A DNA stretch of 64,000 bases, taken from contig NZ_BMGG01000012.1 of NCBI RefSeq assembly GCF_014640075.1, forward strand, positions 127,270 to 191,269. Direction: 5' to 3'. This stretch comes from Chelatococcus reniformis (lineage in GTDB: Bacteria > Pseudomonadota > Alphaproteobacteria > Rhizobiales > Beijerinckiaceae). Shown piece after piece: positions 35,266 to 44,187 of the stretch (positions are counted from its first letter, which is position 1; every line of letters starts with the position of its first letter). The translations under genes and the position numbers were made by a program. Under the pieces are notes generated by a model, which saw nothing but the letters and a program-made list of their open reading frames with translations, searched no databases and was not told where the DNA came from.

Positions 35266-37017
35266 ATGGCGATCCTGACCCTCACCGGTGTGAACAAGGG
35301 CTACGGCGAGGGCGCCGGTGCCACCGACGTGCTGCGCGGCATCGACCTGGAGGTCGAGGAGGGCGAGTTCATCGCCATCGTCGGCTTCTCCGGCTCCGGC
35401 AAGACCACGCTGGTGTCGCTGATGGCCGGGCTGATCGAGCCCGATGCCGGCACCATCGCGGTGCGCGGCCGGCCGGTCGCAGGCCCCGGTCCCGACCGCG
35501 GCGTGGTGTTCCAGTCCTACTCGCTGATGCCGTGGCTCACCGTGCGCGGCAACATCGAGCTGGCGGTAGAGGCGACGGCGACGGCGCTGACCAGGGCCGA
35601 ACGCCGCGCCCGCGTGGCCAAATACATCGACATGGTCGGCCTCACCCACGCCGCCGAGCGCAAGCCGGCGGAGCTCTCGGGCGGCATGCGCCAGCGCGTC
35701 GCCGTGGCCCGGGCGCTCGCCTGCGAGCCGGACATGCTGCTCATGGACGAGCCGCTGTCGGCGCTCGACGCGCTCACCCGGGCCAAATTGCAGGACGAGT
35801 TCGCCACCATCAGCGCCAAGGCCGGCAAGACCATCGTCCTCGTCACCAACGACGTCGACGAGGCGATCCTGCTCGCCGACCGCATCGTTCCGCTCAAGCC
35901 CGGCCCCGGCGCGGCGCTCGGCCCGTCCTTCGAGGTGGCGATCCCGCGCCCGCGCGAGCGCGCGGCGCTCAATCACGATCCGGCCTTCAAGCGCCTGCGC
36001 GCCGACGTCACCACCTATCTCATGGAGGTCGGCGCGACCCGCGGCGGCGGCAGCGAGGAGCGCTCGCTGCCCGACGTCAAGCCGGTGACGCAGCTGGAGC
36101 CTGTGCCGGACGCGGTGCGCGCGGCGGGCCGCTCGGCCTTCCTCGATCGCTACCTGGAGCTCTTCGAGCTGCGCAAGGTCTACCCCACCCCCAAGGGGCC
36201 GCTGACCGTCGTCGACGACGTCTCCCTGATCATGAAGAAGGGCGAATTCATCTCGCTCATCGGCCATTCCGGCTGCGGCAAGTCGACGGTGCTGTCGATG
36301 GTCGCCGGCCTCAACGGCATCTCCGGCGGCGGCATCGTGCTGGACGGCCGCGAAGTGAGGGGAGCCGGACCGGATCGGGCGGTCGTGTTCCAGGCCCCGT
36401 CGTTGATGCCGTGGCTGACGGCGCGCGAGAACGTGGCGCTCGGCGTCGACCGGGTCTACCCGCACGCGTCGGCCGCCGAGCGACGCGAGATCGTCGAATA
36501 CTACCTCGCCCGGGTCGGCCTCGCCGACGCCATGCACCGGCCGGCCGCCGAGCTCTCCAACGGCATGAAGCAGCGCGTCGGCATCGCCCGCGCCTTCGCG
36601 CTCTCGCCCAAGCTGCTGCTGCTCGACGAGCCGTTCGGCATGCTCGACAGCCTGACGCGGTGGGAATTGCAGGACGTGCTCATGGACGTCTGGCGGCGCA
36701 CGCGGGTGACGGCGATCTGCGTCACCCACGACGTGGACGAGGCGATCCTGCTCGCCGACCGCGTGGTGATGATGTCGAACGGCCCCAACGCCCGCATCGG
36801 CAACATCATGGAGGTCGACCTGCCGCGCCCGCGCTCGCGCAAGGAGCTGATCGAGCACCCCGACTACTACGCCTACCGGGAGGAGCTGCTGGACTTCCTC
36901 GAGGCCTACGAGGGTGGCGCAAATCCTGCGGCCGAACGGCTGAGCACGATTAGGGACAAGCGCGCCCGCCGCACCGGCCGGCGTGCCGAGGCGGCTCCGC
37001 AATGGGCGGCGGAATAG
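35266..37017 (+). CDS. nrtCD: Tandem-ATPase subunit of the nitrate ABC transporter (NrtC+NrtD fusion)
   Basis: A 583-aa protein with two nucleotide-binding domains. Domain 1 (1-260): Walker [10 protein letters not shown] 40-48, signature LSGGM 137-141, Walker B MLLMDEP 157-163, but the switch residue is N195 (VTND) instead of His. Domain 2 (295-560): Walker [10 protein letters not shown] 333-341, signature LSNGM 430-434, Walker B LLLLDEP 450-456, H-loop H488 (VTHD). Since each ATP site uses one domain's Walker motifs and the other's signature, both departures fall in the same site. There is no fused binding-protein domain as in cyanobacterial NrtC. It powers NrtB and uses an RBS (GAGGAGG) eight bases before ATG. 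Confidence 0.93.
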   Translation: MAILTLTGVNKGYGEGAGATDVLRGIDLEVEEGEFIAIVGFSGSGKTTLVSLMAGLIEPDAGTIAVRGRPVAGPGPDRGVVFQSYSLMPWLTVRGNIELAVEATATALTRAERRARVAKYIDMVGLTHAAERKPAELSGGMRQRVAVARALACEPDMLLMDEPLSALDALTRAKLQDEFATISAKAGKTIVLVTNDVDEAILLADRIVPLKPGPGAALGPSFEVAIPRPRERAALNHDPAFKRLRADVTTYLMEVGATRGGGSEERSLPDVKPVTQLEPVPDAVRAAGRSAFLDRYLELFELRKVYPTPKGPLTVVDDVSLIMKKGEFISLIGHSGCGKSTVLSMVAGLNGISGGGIVLDGREVRGAGPDRAVVFQAPSLMPWLTARENVALGVDRVYPHASAAERREIVEYYLARVGLADAMHRPAAELSNGMKQRVGIARAFALSPKLLLLDEPFGMLDSLTRWELQDVLMDVWRRTRVTAICVTHDVDEAILLADRVVMMSNGPNARIGNIMEVDLPRPRSRKELIEHPDYYAYREELLDFLEAYEGGANPAAERLSTIRDKRARRTGRRAEAAPQWAAE

Positions 37018-37126
37018 CCGCCATGTCAGCCACGAATTCCGACCACCGCCCCCGGTCCTCCGTCGCCCCTCCGGCAGCGAACGCCGCGGCGGCCCACCCT
37101 CAAACCCAGGCAGCGGAGTAACGGCC

Positions 37127-39580
37127 ATGCCCGAAAGACTCGTCATCGTCGGCAACGGCATGGCCCCCGGGCGCATGCTGGAGCATCTGCTGGACAAGGC
37201 ACCCGGCCGCTACGACGTGACCATCTTCAACGCCGAGCCGCGGGTGAACTACGACCGCATCATGCTGTCGCCCGTGCTCTCCGGCGAGAAGGACTACGAG
37301 CAGATCGTCATCCACGGCGACGGCTGGTACATCAAGCACGGCATCACCCTGTACAAGGGGCACAAGATCGTCGCCGTCGATCGCGCGGCGAAGACGGTGA
37401 CCTCGGAGCCCGGCGAGACGGTCGACTACGACAAGCTGGTGATCGCCACCGGTTCGGTGCCCTTCATCATCCCGGTCCCCGGCCACGACCTGCCGGGCGT
37501 GCTCTCCTACCGCGACCTCGACGATGTCAACGCCATGCTGCTCGCCGCCCAGTCGCGGCAGAAGGCCGTGGTGATCGGCGGCGGCCTGCTCGGCCTGGAG
37601 GCGGCGGCGGGCTTGCAGGCCCGCGGCATGGAGGTGACCGTCATCCACCTCATGCCCACGCTGATGGAGCGCCAGCTCGATCCGGCCGCCGGCTACCTCT
37701 TGCAGAAGGCGGTGGAGGAGCGCGGCATCCGCGTGATCACCGGCGCCAACACCAAGGCGATCCTCGGCGACCGCAGGGTCGAGGGGGTCGAGCTCGCCGA
37801 CGGCACCATTCTCCCGGCGACGCTGGTGGTCATGGCCGTCGGCATCCGGCCCAACGCGGGCATCGCCAAGGAGGCGGGCCTCGCCGTCAAGCGCGGCATC
37901 CTGGTCGACGACGGCATGCGCACCTCCGACGAGGACATCCTGGCGCTCGGCGAATGCGCCGAGGTCGGCGGCCATGTCTACGGTCTCGTCGCGCCCCTCT
38001 ACGAGATGGCGCGGGTCGCCGCGGCGCGGCTCGCCGGCGACGACAGCGCCGGCTTCGTGCACAGCGACACGCCGACCAAGCTCAAGGTGACCGGCATCGA
38101 CCTGTTCTCGCTGGGCGACTTCGCCGACGGCGACGATCGCGAGGACATCGTGCTGCGCGATGCCCGGGCCGGCGTCTACAAGCGGGTGATCCTCCAGGAC
38201 AACCGCATCATCGGCACCGTGCTGTTCGGCGAGACGGCCGACGCCACCTGGTTCAGCGACCTCAAGAAGAAGGCGGTCGACATCTCCGAGATGCGCGACA
38301 CGCTGATCTTCGGCCAGGCCTACCAGGGAGGGTCCCCCCTCGACCCTACGGCGGCCGTTGCAGCCTTAGCGGATGACGCGGAGATCTGCGGCTGCAACGG
38401 CGTCTGCAAGGGCACCATCACCAAGGCCATCGCCGACAAGGGCCTGACCTCGCTGGCCGACGTGCGCGCTCACACCAAGGCGTCGGCCTCGTGCGGCACT
38501 TGCACGGGCCTCGTCGAGCAGCTGATGACGCTGACGCTCGGCGAGAGCTTCAAGGCCGCGGCGGCCCCCAGCCTATGCGGCTGCACCGAGCTCGGCCACG
38601 CGGACGTGCGCAAGCTGATCCGCGCCCACCGCCTCAAGTCGGTGCCGGCGGTGATGCAGGAGCTCGGCTGGACGACGCCGAACGGCTGCGCCAAATGCCG
38701 GCCGGCGCTCAACTACTACCTGATCTGCGACTGGCCGGGCGAATACCGGGACGACAGCCGCTCGCGCTACATCAACGAGCGCGTGCACGCCAACATCCAG
38801 AAGGACGGCACCTATTCGGTGGTGCCGCGCATGTGGGGCGGCGTGACCACGCCGGACGAGCTGCGCGCCATCGCCGATGTCGCCGACAAGTTCAAGATCC
38901 CCACGGTCAAGGTCACCGGCGGCCAGCGCATCGACCTGCTCGGCGTGCGCAAGGAGGACCTGCCGGCGGTGTGGGCCGATCTCGGCCGCGCCGGAATGAT
39001 CTCGGGCGCCGCCTACGCCAAGGGCCTGCGCACGGTGAAGACGTGCGTCGGCAAGGACTGGTGCCGCTTCGGCACGCAGGACTCCACGGGCCTCGGCATC
39101 AAGCTCGAGAAGCGCATGTGGGGCTCGTGGACGCCGGCCAAGGTGAAGCTCGGCGTGTCCGGCTGCCCGCGCAACTGCGCCGAGGCCACGTGCAAGGACA
39201 TCGGCGTGATCTGCGTCGACAGCGGCTACGAGATCCATTTCGCCGGCGCCGCCGGGCTCGACATCCGCGGCACCCAGGTGCTGTGCAAGGCGGCCTCCGA
39301 AGACGAGACGATCCAGATCATCGCGGCGCTGACCCAGCTCTACCGCGAGCAGGGGCATTACCTGGAGCGTATCTACAAGTGGGCCGACAGGGTCGGCGTG
39401 GAGTCGATCCGCGCCGCCGTCGTCGACGATCCGGACAAGCGCCAGGCCCTCTACGACCGCTTCATGGAATCCCAGAAGACCGCGCAGGTCGACCCATGGG
39501 CCGAGCGCGCCTTCCAGGGCGTCGATGCGCACGAGTTCGCGCCGCTGGCGGACTTCAGCTTCAAGGAGGCGGCTGAGTAA
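37127..39580 (+). CDS. nirB: Assimilatory nitrite reductase [NAD(P)H], large subunit
   Basis: Reduces nitrite to ammonium with NAD(P)H (817 aa, cytoplasmic). In order: FAD domain (RLVIVGNGMAPGRMLEHLLD at the N-terminus), NAD(P) domain (KAVVIGGGLLGLEAAAGL), a BFD-like [2Fe-2S] module (EICGCNGVCKGTITKAI with CGTCTGLVEQ), a second cysteine cluster (LCGCTELGH with GCAKCRPALNYYL), and the siroheme/[4Fe-4S] core with TCVGKDWCRFG and SGCPRNCAEATCKDIGV supplying the C-X5-C and C-X3-C ligands. GGAG eight bases before ATG 37127 sets the start. Its stop overlaps nirD (TAATG). Confidence 0.97.
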   Translation: MPERLVIVGNGMAPGRMLEHLLDKAPGRYDVTIFNAEPRVNYDRIMLSPVLSGEKDYEQIVIHGDGWYIKHGITLYKGHKIVAVDRAAKTVTSEPGETVDYDKLVIATGSVPFIIPVPGHDLPGVLSYRDLDDVNAMLLAAQSRQKAVVIGGGLLGLEAAAGLQARGMEVTVIHLMPTLMERQLDPAAGYLLQKAVEERGIRVITGANTKAILGDRRVEGVELADGTILPATLVVMAVGIRPNAGIAKEAGLAVKRGILVDDGMRTSDEDILALGECAEVGGHVYGLVAPLYEMARVAAARLAGDDSAGFVHSDTPTKLKVTGIDLFSLGDFADGDDREDIVLRDARAGVYKRVILQDNRIIGTVLFGETADATWFSDLKKKAVDISEMRDTLIFGQAYQGGSPLDPTAAVAALADDAEICGCNGVCKGTITKAIADKGLTSLADVRAHTKASASCGTCTGLVEQLMTLTLGESFKAAAAPSLCGCTELGHADVRKLIRAHRLKSVPAVMQELGWTTPNGCAKCRPALNYYLICDWPGEYRDDSRSRYINERVHANIQKDGTYSVVPRMWGGVTTPDELRAIADVADKFKIPTVKVTGGQRIDLLGVRKEDLPAVWADLGRAGMISGAAYAKGLRTVKTCVGKDWCRFGTQDSTGLGIKLEKRMWGSWTPAKVKLGVSGCPRNCAEATCKDIGVICVDSGYEIHFAGAAGLDIRGTQVLCKAASEDETIQIIAALTQLYREQGHYLERIYKWADRVGVESIRAAVVDDPDKRQALYDRFMESQKTAQVDPWAERAFQGVDAHEFAPLADFSFKEAAE

Positions 39581-39924
39581 TGAGCGAGGACACCTGGATC
39601 GACGTGGGCGCCGAGGCCGACGTGCCGCCGCTCGGATCGCGCGTGGTGCGGGCGCCGGCCGGCGACATCGCCGTGTTCAAGGCGGCCGACGGCACGCTGT
39701 TCGCCCTGTTCGACCGCTGCCCGCACAAGGGCGGGCCGCTGTCCCAGGGCATCGTGCACGGCCACGCGGTGACCTGCCCGCTGCACAACTGGGTCATCGG
39801 CCTCGCCGACGGCGCCGCCCAGGGAGCCGACCACGGCTGCACCGCGACGGTGGCGGTGAAGGTGGAGGCGGGGCGCGTGCTGCTCGCTGGGGCGGCGCTG
39901 CGCACCGGCGCCCGCGCCGCCTGA
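39580..39924 (+). CDS. nirD: Nitrite reductase small subunit (Rieske-type)
   Basis: A 114-aa cytoplasmic Rieske-fold protein, partner of NirB. CPHKGGPLSQG and CPLHNWVIGL contain the two cluster motifs (C-X-H and C-X2-H), so unlike many NirD proteins that have lost the cluster ligands this one appears able to bind [2Fe-2S]. It begins one base before the end of nirB, which shows tight coupling. Confidence 0.93.
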   Translation: MSEDTWIDVGAEADVPPLGSRVVRAPAGDIAVFKAADGTLFALFDRCPHKGGPLSQGIVHGHAVTCPLHNWVIGLADGAAQGADHGCTATVAVKVEAGRVLLAGAALRTGARAA

Positions 39925-39949
39925 CGAACGGCACGCAGGGAGTCGGCGG

Positions 39950-42679
39950 ATGCTCGCAGGCGACGACACGCAAAGCGGCGGCCATGGCCCGGGTCTCGCC
40001 CCCGCCAATGCCGGCGTGAAGACCGCCTGCCCCTATTGCGGGGTGGGCTGCGGCATCGTTGCGACGCCCAGGCCCGACGGCGCCGTCGACATCGGCGGCG
40101 ACGCGGAGCATCCCGCGAATTTCGGGCGGCTGTGTTCGAAGGGCTCGGCGCTCGGCGAGACGCTCGACCTCGACGACCGTCTGCTGGTGCCCGAGATCGA
40201 CGGCCAGCGAGCCTCCTGGGATGCCGCGCTGGCGCGCGTGGCGGAGACCTTCTCGGCCACCATCGCCGCGCACGGGCCCGACTCGGTCGCCCTCTACGTG
40301 TCCGGTCAGCTGCTGACCGAAGACTATTACGTCGCCAACAAGCTGATGAAGGGCTTCGTCGGCTCCGCCAACATCGACACCAACTCGCGCCTGTGCATGG
40401 CCTCCTCGGTCGCCGGCCACGTGCGCGCCTTCGGCTCCGACACGGTGCCGGGCGCCTACGAGGACCTGGAGACGGCCGATCTTGTCGTGCTCGTCGGCTC
40501 CAACCTGGCGTGGTGCCACCCGGTGCTGTTTCAGCGCCTGGCGGCCGCGAAGGCCGGGCGCGGCACGCGCATCGTCACCATCGATCCGCGTGCCACCGCC
40601 AGCAGCGAGGCCTCGGACCTGCACCTGGCCGTGGCGCCCGACTCCGACGTCGCCCTGTTCGCCGGCCTGCTCGACCACCTGGAGCGGGAGGGCTGCGCCG
40701 ACCGCGCCTACATCGAGGCCCACACCCGCGACGCCGAACCGGCGCTGGCCGCGGCGCGCGCCTGCGGCCTCGCCGGGGCGGCTGCCGCCACGGGCATCGA
40801 CGAGCACCGGCTCGCCGCCTTCTACCGGCTGTGGGCCGGGACGCCGCGCGTGGTCACCGTCTACTCCCAGGGCGTCAATCAGTCGGTCGTCGGCACCGAC
40901 AAGGTCAGCGCCATCATCAATTGCCACCTCTTCACCGGCCGCATCGGGCGCGCGGGCGCCGGCCCCTTCTCGGTGACCGGCCAGCCCAACGCCATGGGTG
41001 GCCGCGAGGTCGGTGGCCTCGCCAACATGCTGGCCGCCCACATGAGCCTCGCCGACCCGGGCCACCGGGACCTGGTGCAGCGGTTCTGGAGAAGCCCGGT
41101 CATCGCCGACCGGCCGGGGCTGAAGGCGGTCGACATGTTCAGGGCGGTTGCCGACGGGCGGATCAAGGCGCTGTGGATCATGTCCACCAACCCGGCCGAT
41201 TCGCTGCCTAAGGCCGATGCGGCGGTGGCGGCGCTGGCGAACTGCCCCTTCGTCGTGGTGTCGGACATCGTGCGCACCGACACGACGCGCCACGCCCATG
41301 TCCTGCTGCCGGCCGCCGGCTGGGGCGAGAAGAGCGGCACCGTCACCAATTCCGAGCGGCGCATCTCGCGCCAGCGCGCTTTCCTTGCGCCGCCGGGCGA
41401 GGCGCGTGCGGACTGGCGCATCATCTGCGACGTGGCCGCCCGCATGGGCTTTGCCGAGGCCTTCGCCTTCGCCAGCGAGGCCGAGGTGTTTCGCGAGCAC
41501 GCGGCCCTGTCGGCGCATGGCAACGACGGCAGCCGCGACTTCGACATCGGCGGCCTCGCCGACCTGGGCGACGCCGCCTATGCCGATCTGGCGCCCGTGC
41601 AATGGCCGCGCGCCCGCACGACGGCGGCGCCCGAGGGCCCCATCCGCCTGTTCGCGGACGGCGGCTTCTTCACCGCCGACCGCCGCGCCCGCTTCGTCGC
41701 GACGCCGCTCGCGCCGGCGCGGGCGGCCGATCCGCGCTTCCCGCTGATCCTCAACACCGGCCGCATCCGCGACCAGTGGCACACGATGACGCGGACGGGG
41801 AAATCGCCGCGGCTGATGGGGCATCTGGCCGAGCCGCTCTGCGAGATCCACCCCGCGGACGCGGCGGCCCACGCCATCGCCACCGCATCGCTGGTGCAAC
41901 TCGAGAGTCCGCACGGCACCATGCTCGCCCGCGCGCTCGTCACCGAGCGCCAGCGCCGCGGCAGCGTCTTCGCCGCCATGCACTGGACCGACCAGTTCGC
42001 GGCCAAGGGCCGCGTCGATGCGCTGGTCGACGATGCCGTCGACCCGGTATCGGGCCAGCCGGGCCTGAAGGGCTCGGCCGTCCGGATCCAGCCGTTCGCC
42101 GCCGCCTGGCACGGCTTCGCCATCCTGCGCGAGCGGCCGCGGCGCCTCGGCTTTGCCTACTGGGCCCTGGCCAAGGCGGTGGGCGGCTGGCGGCTCGAGC
42201 TCGCCGACACCGCGGCGGCGGACGATTTCGCCGCGCTGGCGAGCGATCTGTTCACCGGCGAAGAACCCGGCGGGGACGCGTTGCTGGAGCTCCTGTCCTA
42301 CCGGGATCGCCGCCATGGCCACCATCGGTTCGCCGCGTTCAGGGACGGGGATCTCGTCGGCGCCATCTGGATCGCGCCCGGCCCGGTGGCCGTCTCCCGG
42401 GCCTGGGCCGTTGAGCGCCTGGCCGAGCAGGCGCCCACAGGGGCCCGGCGCCTGCGCCTGCTGTCGGGCCGGGCGGCGGCGGACCAGCCCGACCCCGGCG
42501 CCCTGGTCTGCTCCTGCTTCTCCGTCGGTGCCAACCAGATCGCCGCAGCCATCGCCGAAGGCGCGGCGAGCGTCGAAGCCGTGGGCGCCGTGGTGCGGGC
42601 AGGGACCAACTGCGGCTCCTGCCGTGGCGAGATCGGGCGGATCCTGGCGACGCAGCAGCTGCCGGCCGCCGCGGAGTAG
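39950..42679 (+). CDS. nasA: Assimilatory nitrate reductase, catalytic subunit
   Basis: Molybdenum bis-MGD enzyme of 909 aa reducing nitrate to nitrite in the cytoplasm. The N-terminal [4Fe-4S] ligands are C27, C30, C34 and C62 (ACPYCGVGCG; LCSKG). The catalytic region has SQLLTEDYYVANKLMKGF-like ...GQLLTEDYYVANKLMKG and IDTNSRLCMASSV, then VGSNLAWCHPVLF and the MGGREVGGLANM block. The last 60 residues form an extra BFD-like [2Fe-2S] domain (LVCSCFSVGANQI; GTNCGSCRGEIGRIL), a feature of the Klebsiella-type NasA. No Tat signal. Last gene of nrtABCD-nirBD-nasA; it needs MobA. Confidence 0.97.
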   Translation: MLAGDDTQSGGHGPGLAPANAGVKTACPYCGVGCGIVATPRPDGAVDIGGDAEHPANFGRLCSKGSALGETLDLDDRLLVPEIDGQRASWDAALARVAETFSATIAAHGPDSVALYVSGQLLTEDYYVANKLMKGFVGSANIDTNSRLCMASSVAGHVRAFGSDTVPGAYEDLETADLVVLVGSNLAWCHPVLFQRLAAAKAGRGTRIVTIDPRATASSEASDLHLAVAPDSDVALFAGLLDHLEREGCADRAYIEAHTRDAEPALAAARACGLAGAAAATGIDEHRLAAFYRLWAGTPRVVTVYSQGVNQSVVGTDKVSAIINCHLFTGRIGRAGAGPFSVTGQPNAMGGREVGGLANMLAAHMSLADPGHRDLVQRFWRSPVIADRPGLKAVDMFRAVADGRIKALWIMSTNPADSLPKADAAVAALANCPFVVVSDIVRTDTTRHAHVLLPAAGWGEKSGTVTNSERRISRQRAFLAPPGEARADWRIICDVAARMGFAEAFAFASEAEVFREHAALSAHGNDGSRDFDIGGLADLGDAAYADLAPVQWPRARTTAAPEGPIRLFADGGFFTADRRARFVATPLAPARAADPRFPLILNTGRIRDQWHTMTRTGKSPRLMGHLAEPLCEIHPADAAAHAIATASLVQLESPHGTMLARALVTERQRRGSVFAAMHWTDQFAAKGRVDALVDDAVDPVSGQPGLKGSAVRIQPFAAAWHGFAILRERPRRLGFAYWALAKAVGGWRLELADTAAADDFAALASDLFTGEEPGGDALLELLSYRDRRHGHHRFAAFRDGDLVGAIWIAPGPVAVSRAWAVERLAEQAPTGARRLRLLSGRAAADQPDPGALVCSCFSVGANQIAAAIAEGAASVEAVGAVVRAGTNCGSCRGEIGRILATQQLPAAAE

Positions 42680-42784
42680 CGGACGGAACGCTCCTCGCAT
42701 CAGGCCGGCTCACGCGGCGCCAAGGGTCACGGCTGTGGCGCAGGGCTTGACTTGCCTCTCGTTATGTTCTCTTTTCGTTTCATA

Positions 42785-42799
42785 GAACGAACAGCGAAC
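42785..42799 (+). promoter_or_regulatory. LexA (SOS) box, alphaproteobacterial type
   Basis: GAAC-GAACAGC-GAAC, an exact match to GAAC-N7-GAAC, 13 bases upstream of the next start codon. A GTTC-N7-GTTT partial match on the other side lies at about 42766-42780. The position overlaps where RNA polymerase would bind. Confidence 0.7.
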
Positions 42800-42812
42800 A
42801 TCGAGGTCTCAG

Positions 42813-43214
42813 ATGTTGATGTGCTCCCGAGCCTCCCAGGGTGGTGCCGCGCGTGTGCTGGAAGTGGCCGGGGCGGCCCGCGAAATGCCCCTCGCCGCGA
42901 TGGCGGAGGGCAGCCACGGCCTGGCGCTGCGGGCCTGGCGCGGACGCTCGGGCAAGCGCTACGTGGTCTCGGTGTACCCTCTCGACGATGCGGACAGCGA
43001 CTATGCCGGCGCTTTGCTGCTCGCCGTGTCGCGGGACGCCGACGGCAGCCGCCGGCTGATGGAGGCGCGGGAAAGCTCCGATCTCGCCTTCACCGGCTAC
43101 AACGGCCGCTGGCTCGCCGCCATGCGCAACCGCGGCGCCAACGAGCTGCACGTTCACCTGCTGGCCGCCAACCACGAGGCGCGTCGGCGCACGATGGTGG
43201 ACCTGGGCAGCTGA
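42813..43214 (+). CDS. Unknown protein with an SOS box upstream
   Basis: A 133-aa protein that I do not recognise. Composition and length suggest a small soluble alpha/beta domain (KRYVVSVYPLDDADSDYAGA, LLLAVSRDADGSRRL, NELHVHLLAANHEARRRTMV). There is no signal peptide or membrane helix. GAGG six bases before ATG 42813 and the LexA box just upstream both support expression, with DNA-damage induction as the inference. It sits between nasA and convergent plsC. Confidence 0.75.
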   Translation: MLMCSRASQGGAARVLEVAGAAREMPLAAMAEGSHGLALRAWRGRSGKRYVVSVYPLDDADSDYAGALLLAVSRDADGSRRLMEARESSDLAFTGYNGRWLAAMRNRGANELHVHLLAANHEARRRTMVDLGS

Positions 43215-43253
43215 GGGCAAGCCGCGGCGCGGCGACGGCTGGGCCGGGACGGC

Positions 43254-44006
43254 TCAGGCCCGCTCGCGCTGCGGAGCGCCGGACGCAGCCGCGCCCCCGG
43301 CCTCCGCCAGCAGCCGGCCGCTGGCCGGCTCGATGGCGGCCATCAGGGCCGGCAGCATGTCCGCCCGCGGCAGCTCCGCCGGCAGCGGCGGGAGGATCTC
43401 GATCACCGCGACACCCGGGCGCATGGCCAGGCGCCGCCGGGGCCAGAACACGCCCGTGTTGAGGCCGATCGGCAGGCAAGGCACGCCGAGCCCGCGATAC
43501 ATCTGCACGATGCCCGGCTTGTAGTCCGGCGGCGCCCCCGGGGGTCGGCGCGTGCCCTCCGGAAAGATGATGATCTGCCGCCCCTGGCCGATGGCAGCCT
43601 TGGCTTCGCCCATCATCGCCCGCAGCGCCGCGGCGCCGGCGGCGCGGTCGACGCTGATGTTGCCGAACTTGGTCAGGTACCAGCCGAAGAGCGGGATCCG
43701 CGTGAGCTCCCGCTTGAGGATGAACGCCGGCCGGTCGAAGACCAGCAGCAGCGCGAAGGTCTCGAGCGTCGACTGGTGCTTGGCGGCGACGAGCAGCGGC
43801 CCCTTGGGGATATGCTCTACGCCGCGGACCTCGACGCGGATGCCGCCAATCACCCTGAGCAGCCACAGCGTCGAGCGGATGTAGGCCCGCACCACCCCGG
43901 CGAAACGCTCCTGCGGGAGCAGCAGCGTCGGCAGGATGGCGAGCACCCACACGAAGGTACTGACATAGAAAGCGGCGTTGAAGGCCAGCGACCGGATGGC
44001 GTCCAC
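43254..44006 (-). CDS. plsC: 1-acyl-sn-glycerol-3-phosphate acyltransferase
   Basis: Membrane-bound acyltransferase making phosphatidic acid (250 aa from this start). One N-terminal helix (about residues 6-30, FNAAFYVSTFVWVLAILPTL). Catalytic block I is KHQSTLETF at 76-84, that is H-X4-E rather than the canonical H-X4-D; block III is IIFPEGTRRPPG at 146-157 and block II is KRELTRIPLFGW. GTG 44006 is chosen because AAGGGAG lies eight bases upstream; a longer frame to 44174 would run into a dispersed repeat. It converges with the SOS-box gene. Confidence 0.9.
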   Translation of the reverse strand: MDAIRSLAFNAAFYVSTFVWVLAILPTLLLPQERFAGVVRAYIRSTLWLLRVIGGIRVEVRGVEHIPKGPLLVAAKHQSTLETFALLLVFDRPAFILKRELTRIPLFGWYLTKFGNISVDRAAGAAALRAMMGEAKAAIGQGRQIIIFPEGTRRPPGAPPDYKPGIVQMYRGLGVPCLPIGLNTGVFWPRRRLAMRPGVAVIEILPPLPAELPRADMLPALMAAIEPASGRLLAEAGGAAASGAPQRERA

Positions 44007-44139
44007 GATGACCGCTCCCTTCAGCGCCGCAGTCCGCACCGCCGACGGCCGCACGTTCCGCGCCGCCACGGCCTCGAGCGCTTCGCAGTCGGGTGGAATC
44101 ACCCGATCGCTGAGAGCCGCTCCAGATTCAAAAGACGAT

Positions 44140-44187
44140 GAGCATTTCTCTGCCATTTGGATGGACTCATCCAATGGTAAAATGCTC
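44140..44187. repeat. Palindromic intergenic repeat, family B copy 2
   Basis: GAGCATTT and AAATGCTC enclose CCATTTGGATG-GACT-CATCC-AATGG, giving a long stable hairpin between metZ and plsC. Its last base is the first base of the metZ stop codon, so it may serve as the metZ transcription end. Copy 1 is at 4164-4208. Confidence 0.75.

Noticed and set aside
39794..42700. A 968-codon open frame antisense to nasA
   Set aside because: Arg/Gly/His-rich translation without family features; it mirrors the strongly codon-biased nasA, as expected for high-GC antisense frames.
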